Assembly (NCBI GenBank): GCA_021202305.1
Contig: JAJQDG010000218.1
Location: 1 to 12,790 of the forward strand
Reading direction: 5' to 3'
Length of the DNA: 12,790 nt
Source: Candidatus Gastranaerophilales bacterium
Lineage (GTDB): Bacteria; Cyanobacteriota; Vampirovibrionia; Gastranaerophilales; Gastranaerophilaceae
The notes under the pieces are model-generated. The model was not told the origin of the DNA, searched no databases, and worked only from the letters and a program-made list of their open reading frames with translations. Positions 7,953-12,790 of the stretch are shown here, piece after piece. A program made the translations under genes and the position numbers. The first letter of the stretch is position 1; each line of letters begins with the position of its first letter.

Positions 7953-10031
7953 ATGGGTAGCGAATACATATCAAAACTCTTAAATAAAATAGATTTGGAA
8001 TTTGTCAAGCGTTTTGACAGGGCAAAAATGTCGGAATTGCTTTTCGTTCCCTTTATTGCGAATGGCGATTGCGCTTATTTTGTTGTTTCTCAGGACAGCG
8101 ATAAGGAAGTAGTAACGGCACATGCAAAAAACGTTTTAAACGTGCCTAAAGTTGATTTTATTACAGTGCCGCCTACGGATTTTGGTACAGTTACAGCATT
8201 TGTATCCGATAAATTGTTTTCCGGTGAAGCACAGACTCAAGAAAATAACGAAATAAGCGGTATAGCCAAAGTAAAATCGCCCGAAACGAAAAGATTGGGC
8301 GAAATTTTAGTGGAAGAAAATCTCCTGACGGAAGAACAGGTGCAAGAAGCACTTGCCGAATCTAAAAATACGGGTTTCCCCTTAGGTTCTACGCTTGTAA
8401 AATTGGGATACATAACAATTAAACAATTAAAGGAAGCTCTTGCAGCGCAAATGCACGTGGCTTTTATACCGGAAGAACAGCTTTTAACGCTTCCCGATTC
8501 AATTTCTTTTCTTCCGGATGATTTTGTGCGTACTTACAAAGTAATTCCTCTTTCATACAGCTCTAAAACACTGACTATAGGCATGGTAAATCCGAAAGAT
8601 ACGGAGGCCATAAATCAGGTTATCGGCATGACAGGGTTAAAACCTTCGGTTTTAATGGTAACTTCGCTTGAATATGACAACTATATCAAGCAATACTATG
8701 AAAAACATGCAAATGACAGCGAAGCCAAAAAGAAAAGTTCCCTTGAAAAAATGACCGCAAAACTGAGCGCCACCGACTCAGGCGCAGCAAATGAACAGAG
8801 CCTGTGGCAAAAGGTGGAATCAGATATTGAAGATATAAGTTCGGATACTGCAAAATACGCTAATACTATTGTAACGCAAGCGATTGATACAAGGGCTTCC
8901 GATATTCACATTGAACCGAGGCTTGACGGATACATGGTAAGATATCGTATTGACGGTACATTAAAAGAAATAGTTAAAATTCCGTCAAGTCTTGAATCTC
9001 AGCTTGTTTCAAGGTTTAAAGTACTTGCAAAAATGAATATCGCCGAACACAGACGTCCGCAGGACGGCAATTTTACAATTAAATATAACAAACAAGCTTA
9101 TGATTTTCGTATAAACACTTTACCGGTTAGCGGCAGAGAAAAACTTGTTATAAGGATTTTGGCGCCAAATATGCGCGCGGAAGATTCTCATACCGATAAA
9201 ATTGAAATTGCGGGCGCTTTTCCGGATGATGTTGAAAAACTTAAATTTTTACTTTCCGCCCCGAACGGAATTATTTTAACATCAGGCCCGACAGGTTCAG
9301 GTAAAACAACAACCCTCTATTCATTGTTAAAAACGGTAAACACGCCGGACATAAATATTACAACAATTGAAGACCCTGTTGAAATAAGACTTGACGGTGT
9401 TAACCAATCACCGGTTAATGCAAAAGCAGGCATCACTTTCGCAAGCTGTATGAGAGCAATATTAAGGCAAGACCCTGATATTATTCTGGTCGGTGAAATT
9501 CGCGACTACGAAACGCTTGAAACTGCCATATCGGCAGCATTAACCGGACACAGCGTTTTATCCACAATTCACACAAACTCTGCCGCTGCTACTGTTACAA
9601 GGCTTGCCGAGATGGGGGCAAAAGATTATTTAATATCATCAACCTTAAATGGCGTTCTTGCACAAAGGCTTGTTAAAAAATTATGCCCGAAATGCAAAGA
9701 AGCTTATTTTCCGACAGAGGAAGAAGTTAAAAAAATTACACTCTCTCCCCAGAGGCAAAAAGAATTTATGGAAACAACTTTTTATAAAGCAAAAGGCTGC
9801 CCCGAATGCGGAGGAGCCGGATATAAAGGAAGGCTTGCACTTCTTGAAGTTCTTGTAATGACGAAAAATATTAAAAAAGTCATAGCATCAGGTGCGCATG
9901 ATATTGAAATTGAAGAATGCGCCGTTAAAGAAGGCATGCGTACACTGCATGAATGCTGTATCAAACACATTATGGAAGGTAACACAACGATTGATGAATT
10001 TGTCCGCGTACTCGGGCTTGTAGGTGAATAA
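7953..10031 (+). CDS. gspE: GspE/PilB-family assembly ATPase with MshEN N-terminal module
   Basis: Cytoplasmic hexameric ATPase that powers pseudopilus or pilus assembly through the GspF platform. The 692 residues are longer than a typical GspE (about 500) and PilB (about 570). Residues 1-95 are an extra domain resembling the second half of a T2SSE N-domain. Residues 114-166 hold two 24-residue MshEN-type motifs with a 5-residue spacer, followed by the rest of the T2SSE N-domain (to about 250). The ATPase core has an Asp-box RASDIHIEPR (314-323), Walker A GPTGSGKT (445-452), Walker B and GEIRD (514-518), and His box around H533/H540. A zinc-type tetracysteine (C578, C581, C616, C619), typical of assembly rather than retraction ATPases, separates it from PilT. 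ATG has GGGAG at 7944-7948. Gap to the secretin is 12 bases; the stop overlaps the next ATG by one base (TAATG). Confidence 0.95.
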   Translation: MGSEYISKLLNKIDLEFVKRFDRAKMSELLFVPFIANGDCAYFVVSQDSDKEVVTAHAKNVLNVPKVDFITVPPTDFGTVTAFVSDKLFSGEAQTQENNEISGIAKVKSPETKRLGEILVEENLLTEEQVQEALAESKNTGFPLGSTLVKLGYITIKQLKEALAAQMHVAFIPEEQLLTLPDSISFLPDDFVRTYKVIPLSYSSKTLTIGMVNPKDTEAINQVIGMTGLKPSVLMVTSLEYDNYIKQYYEKHANDSEAKKKSSLEKMTAKLSATDSGAANEQSLWQKVESDIEDISSDTAKYANTIVTQAIDTRASDIHIEPRLDGYMVRYRIDGTLKEIVKIPSSLESQLVSRFKVLAKMNIAEHRRPQDGNFTIKYNKQAYDFRINTLPVSGREKLVIRILAPNMRAEDSHTDKIEIAGAFPDDVEKLKFLLSAPNGIILTSGPTGSGKTTTLYSLLKTVNTPDINITTIEDPVEIRLDGVNQSPVNAKAGITFASCMRAILRQDPDIILVGEIRDYETLETAISAALTGHSVLSTIHTNSAAATVTRLAEMGAKDYLISSTLNGVLAQRLVKKLCPKCKEAYFPTEEEVKKITLSPQRQKEFMETTFYKAKGCPECGGAGYKGRLALLEVLVMTKNIKKVIASGAHDIEIEECAVKEGMRTLHECCIKHIMEGNTTIDEFVRVLGLVGE

Positions 10032-11251
10032 TGGCAAAATATAACTACAGAGCTTCAAAAAAGAACATTATAATAAGAGGGCAGATTGAGGCAAAAAATG
10101 CATCAGAGGCGCAGTCTGCCGTGCGTAAAATGGGACTTACGCCCATTAAAATTACACAGGATCAAGAATCGGCATTAAAAGAAAAGAAAAAAATAACCAT
10201 ACCCAAAAAGGGGCTGCCTGAATTATCCTTAAACGATAAAATTAACTTTACTCAAACCCTTCAAATATTAACTGCAACAGGTATTCCGATTATTGCAACG
10301 CTTGCATTTATGGAAGAAAATGCCGAAAGAAAAAAAGTGCAGATAGCCTGCAACGTTATAAAAACTCAAATTATAGCGGGCGCAACCCTTGCAGATACAA
10401 TGGAAAAAAATCAGAAAATATTCGGAAGGGTTTATGCAGGGCTTACGCGCGCAGGGGAAGATTCCGGTGAATTGGATGTTACTCTGGATCGTATGCTTAC
10501 CCTGTTTAAAAAACAGGCAAGTATAAAAAGCCGTGTTATTGGCGCACTTGTATATCCTGTTTTTGTCGTAGTTCTTGCAGTTTTAGTTGTTGTTGTCATG
10601 CTGGCATTTGTATTTCCGGCATTTGAATCAATGTTTGATTCTCTGGGCGGTAAATTACCGAAAATTACGCAGATGTGTATTGATGCAGGGCATTTCATTT
10701 GCGATTACTGGTGGATTTTAATTATTGCAACCGTCGTAATAATATATCTTACAATTGTGATATTTAAAAATGAGGTTACAAGAAGAATAATTGACAGAAT
10801 TGTTCTTAAAATTCCGTTGTTGAACAGCCTTATGCGTTATGCAAACTATGCAAACTTTCTTGCAGTGCTGCAAGTATCGTATGATGCAGGTATTCCTATT
10901 GTTAATTCATTATATCTTGCAAACTTAACAATAGAAAACTCCGTTTTAAAAGACGGCATTTCACAGGCGGCAACAACGGTGCAGCAAGGTACCGGGCTGT
11001 CCGAAGCTTTAAGAATGACGGGGCAGATACCAAACATGATTCTTTTTATGGTTGCAACAGGCGAACAATCAGGACGTTTGGGCGATATGCTTGCGCACTG
11101 TGTAACATACATAGACAAAAAACTTGACGATATTATTGATACGTTTACAAAACTGGTTGAACCTTTCATGTTGATAGTTATAGGCGGCATTGTACTTGTG
11201 CTTGCACTTGCACTTTATATGCCGTTGTTCGGGTTATATACGCAATTATAA
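10031..11251 (+). CDS. gspF: GspF/PilC-family inner-membrane platform protein
   Basis: Polytopic inner-membrane protein on which the ATPase acts to extrude pilin subunits. The 406 residues are the normal length. A short N-terminal segment (KYNYRASKK..., 1-45) matches the usual start of the family. Two T2SSF repeats follow, each with the conserved GE-x-SG-x-L signature: GEDSGEL at 142-148 and GEQSGRL at 344-350. Membrane helices are at about 169-198, 226-245 and 381-400. The ATG overlaps the last base of the ATPase stop codon, and its ribosome-binding site (AGGTG) lies inside the ATPase gene, so the two are translationally coupled. It closes the four-gene operon; no pilin follows. Confidence 0.95.
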   Translation: MAKYNYRASKKNIIIRGQIEAKNASEAQSAVRKMGLTPIKITQDQESALKEKKKITIPKKGLPELSLNDKINFTQTLQILTATGIPIIATLAFMEENAERKKVQIACNVIKTQIIAGATLADTMEKNQKIFGRVYAGLTRAGEDSGELDVTLDRMLTLFKKQASIKSRVIGALVYPVFVVVLAVLVVVVMLAFVFPAFESMFDSLGGKLPKITQMCIDAGHFICDYWWILIIATVVIIYLTIVIFKNEVTRRIIDRIVLKIPLLNSLMRYANYANFLAVLQVSYDAGIPIVNSLYLANLTIENSVLKDGISQAATTVQQGTGLSEALRMTGQIPNMILFMVATGEQSGRLGDMLAHCVTYIDKKLDDIIDTFTKLVEPFMLIVIGGIVLVLALALYMPLFGLYTQL

Positions 11252-11326
11252 TAATCAAAGATAATTCCATCCGGTCAATTAAAATTTCCTTATGCAGATT
11301 TAAAATCGAAAAAAAGGAGGCTTTTT

Positions 11327-11674
11327 ATGGCAATGATTTTAAAATGGGCGTTATTTGCGCTTGCGGTTATGCTTGTTGCATGGATAGTTCCCGATGTTTC
11401 GGTTGAAAATTTTCAATCAGCGCTTTTGCTTGCATTTATTATGGGATTAATAAATCTTTTTATTAAACCTTTTTTATCTCTGATAACCTTACCGATTAAT
11501 TTTTTAACACTCGGACTTTTCGGGCTTATTTTAAATTCAGGTTTGTTTATGCTTGCGGGATATTTTGTACCGGGAGTAAGTATAAACGGCTTTATTCCTG
11601 CGTTTTTAGGCTCTTTGATACTCGGTTTTTTAGGCGGTATTATTTATCAGGCAGAATGGAAACATTTGCCCTAA
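11327..11674 (+). CDS. Small four-helix membrane protein, YvlD / phage holin family 4 type
   Basis: The 115 residues are nearly all hydrophobic and form four predicted membrane helices (about 3-22, 29-50, 52-78, 85-110). The pattern MGLINLFIKPFLSLITLPINFLTLGLF-like (Asn/Lys-Pro between helices 2 and 3, Asn before helix 4) is characteristic of the Phage_holin_4_2 / YvlD superfamily, found on bacterial chromosomes as well as in phage. There is no lysis gene or phage gene nearby, so a chromosomal membrane protein of unknown role is more likely than a true holin. It has a very strong ribosome-binding site (AAGGAGG at 11314-11320, six bases from the ATG) and lies 75 bases after the secretion operon. 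Confidence 0.85.
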   Translation: MAMILKWALFALAVMLVAWIVPDVSVENFQSALLLAFIMGLINLFIKPFLSLITLPINFLTLGLFGLILNSGLFMLAGYFVPGVSINGFIPAFLGSLILGFLGGIIYQAEWKHLP

Positions 11675-11695
11675 ACTAAAGCAATATTGTATAAT
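11666..11695 (+). promoter_or_regulatory. Likely sigma-70-type promoter giving a leaderless fixC-like mRNA
   Basis: A perfect -10 box, TATAAT at 11690-11695, is preceded by TTGCCC at 11666-11671 (four of six to TTGACA) with an 18-base spacer. The ATG starts at 11702, six bases after the -10, which is where transcription should begin. No Shine-Dalgarno sequence is present before the ATG, consistent with a leaderless transcript. Confidence 0.5.
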
Positions 11696-11701
11696 TTCAA
11701 T

Positions 11702-12790
11702 ATGGAAAAAAATAAAAAAATTGACGTAATTGTTGTCGGCGCAGGCCCCTCGGGGCTTGCAGCAGCAATTACGATTGCAAAAGAGGGAAACAAAGTTCTT
11801 GTAATAGAAAAAAGCTCTGATTTTGGAGTTAAAAATATGTTCGGCGGAGCATGTTATTTAAATTCCATAAAAGAACTTATTCCTGACCTGTGGCAAAACC
11901 TTCCTTATGAAAGGGTTTTAACAAACTATAATTATATACTTTTAAATGAAGAAAATTCTATCTCCGTATCTTATAAAAACAGGAAAAATAAAAATGCATT
12001 CTGCATTACAAGATATGCCCTTGACAGTTTTCTTGGCGAATATGCAAAAAAACTCGGCGTTTATTTTGCAACAGACACCCTTGCCCTTGAATTAATCAAA
12101 GAAAACGGATATATAACAGGCGTTAAAACCGAAGCGGAAGAAATAAAAGCACCGTTAGTCATTTTGGCGGAAGGATTTAATTCGCTTCTTGCAATTAAAG
12201 CCGGTTTGAGAAAAAAAACCGCTCCTAAAAATGCTGTTTTAGGCATAAAAGAAGTAATAAGGCTTGAAAATATAGAAAAACGTTTCAATCTTAAAGAAAA
12301 AGAAGGCGCGCTTTACCAATTTTTCGGCGGACTTGATTTAAAATCCGAAGATAAAAAATGTTCAAATCCTCCTTTTGGAATGGGGTTTTTATATACTTTT
12401 AAAAATAGTATAACTCTTGGAATAGGAATTTCAATGAAGTCTTTAATTGAAGATAAAGTTAAACCTTATGAATATTTAGAAAAATTGAAAAAAAATGAAT
12501 TTGTATCGTCCTTAATTGAAGGAGGCGAAGTCATTGAATATTCAGCGCATGCAATTCCTGAAGGAGGAATAAACGAGGATATAAAATTTTATGATAACGG
12601 TGTTATCCTTGTTGGAGATTGCGCAAATTTAGTTGACGCTATTCATTTTGAGGGAACAAATCTTGCCATAAAAAGCGGAATTTTAGCGGGACAGGCATGC
12701 AATTTTGCTATAAAGAAAAAAGATTTTTCAAAACGAACATTAAAAAACTATAAAAAAGAACTTTTTAAAAGCTTTGTTATTTCAGATATT
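11702..12790 (+). CDS. fixC: FixC-like FAD-dependent oxidoreductase (ETF-quinone oxidoreductase type), partial
   Basis: The gene is open for 363 codons to the last base of the window, so its C-terminus is missing; FixC proteins are about 430 residues. The N-terminus is a Rossmann FAD fold: IDVIVVGAGPSGLAAA with GxGxxG at 13-18, and E36 at the end of the second strand (VLVIEK). The second FAD motif is GDCANLVDAIHFEGTNLA at 305-322, closely resembling the FixC GDAA...EGxNLA pattern. The middle also follows FixC (FGGACYLNS, RYALDSFLGEYAKKLG, VILAEGFNS). In FixABCX systems this subunit accepts electrons from the FixAB flavoprotein and passes them on toward quinone. FixA, FixB and FixX are not in the window; they may lie to the right. 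Geranylgeranyl reductase is a related family but fits less well. Confidence 0.88.
   Translation, partial: MEKNKKIDVIVVGAGPSGLAAAITIAKEGNKVLVIEKSSDFGVKNMFGGACYLNSIKELIPDLWQNLPYERVLTNYNYILLNEENSISVSYKNRKNKNAFCITRYALDSFLGEYAKKLGVYFATDTLALELIKENGYITGVKTEAEEIKAPLVILAEGFNSLLAIKAGLRKKTAPKNAVLGIKEVIRLENIEKRFNLKEKEGALYQFFGGLDLKSEDKKCSNPPFGMGFLYTFKNSITLGIGISMKSLIEDKVKPYEYLEKLKKNEFVSSLIEGGEVIEYSAHAIPEGGINEDIKFYDNGVILVGDCANLVDAIHFEGTNLAIKSGILAGQACNFAIKKKDFSKRTLKNYKKELFKSFVISDI

Noticed and set aside
11244..11290. Terminator after the platform gene
   Set aside because: Only a 6-base AT-only inverted match (AATTAT/ATAATT) and no T-run following a GC stem; too weak to call.
11327..11674. Prophage or lysis cassette suggested by the holin-family protein
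   Set aside because: No endolysin, phage structural gene, integrase or attachment repeat nearby; YvlD-type members are common on chromosomes.
1..12790. CRISPR arrays, tRNA or rRNA genes, insertion sequences
   Set aside because: No regularly spaced repeats, no tRNA or rRNA signatures, and no transposase or integrase-like frame were seen on either strand.

Overview
The window is an AT-rich stretch of bacterial chromosome. All seven long genes and the gene cut at the right edge read on the + strand. A secretin implies an outer membrane, so the organism is a diderm. The mix of AT-rich DNA, a compact secretin/assembly-ATPase operon and a FixC-type flavoprotein would fit a gut-type Vampirovibrionia (Gastranaerophilales, 'Melainabacteria') or an Elusimicrobiota member. 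That placement is a guess from composition and gene content; no ribosomal RNA is present to settle it.

Left part (7-4230): clpB, the heat-shock disaggregase, is followed by about 340 bases without a credible gene and then obg (ribosome-assembly GTPase, TTG start). The gap is the oddest DNA in the window. By hand count, 105 of 180 bases in 2641-2820 are G or C. The GC-rich core is bracketed by a 15-base near-perfect direct repeat and is full of small hairpins. Two strong inverted repeats lie at the edges of the gap: an 11-bp one straddling the clpB stop and a perfect 12-bp one just before the obg ribosome-binding site.

Middle (4276-11251): a tight four-gene operon for a type II secretion / type IV pilus-like machine. 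It encodes a GspC/PilP-like inner-membrane connector with a very long acidic cytoplasmic tail, an outer-membrane secretin, a GspE/PilB-type assembly ATPase with a MshEN (c-di-GMP-type) N-terminal module, and a GspF/PilC platform protein. Gaps are 18 and 12 bases, and the last pair overlaps by one base. No pilin, prepilin peptidase, PilM/N/O or GspL/M is visible, so those parts must lie elsewhere, be absent, or be partly replaced by the unusual connector. A 17-codon leader ORF precedes the first gene.

Right part (11327-12790): a small four-helix membrane protein of the YvlD / phage holin 4 superfamily, then a FixC-like FAD oxidoreductase that runs off the window. The fixC-like gene has a near-consensus promoter directly against its ATG and no Shine-Dalgarno sequence, suggesting a leaderless mRNA.

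Most of the window is ordinary housekeeping plus a secretion/pilus core. I do not see a clearly new defence or mobile system. The best leads are the GC-rich intergenic element and the connector/ATPase pair with its acidic tail and degenerate c-di-GMP motif.
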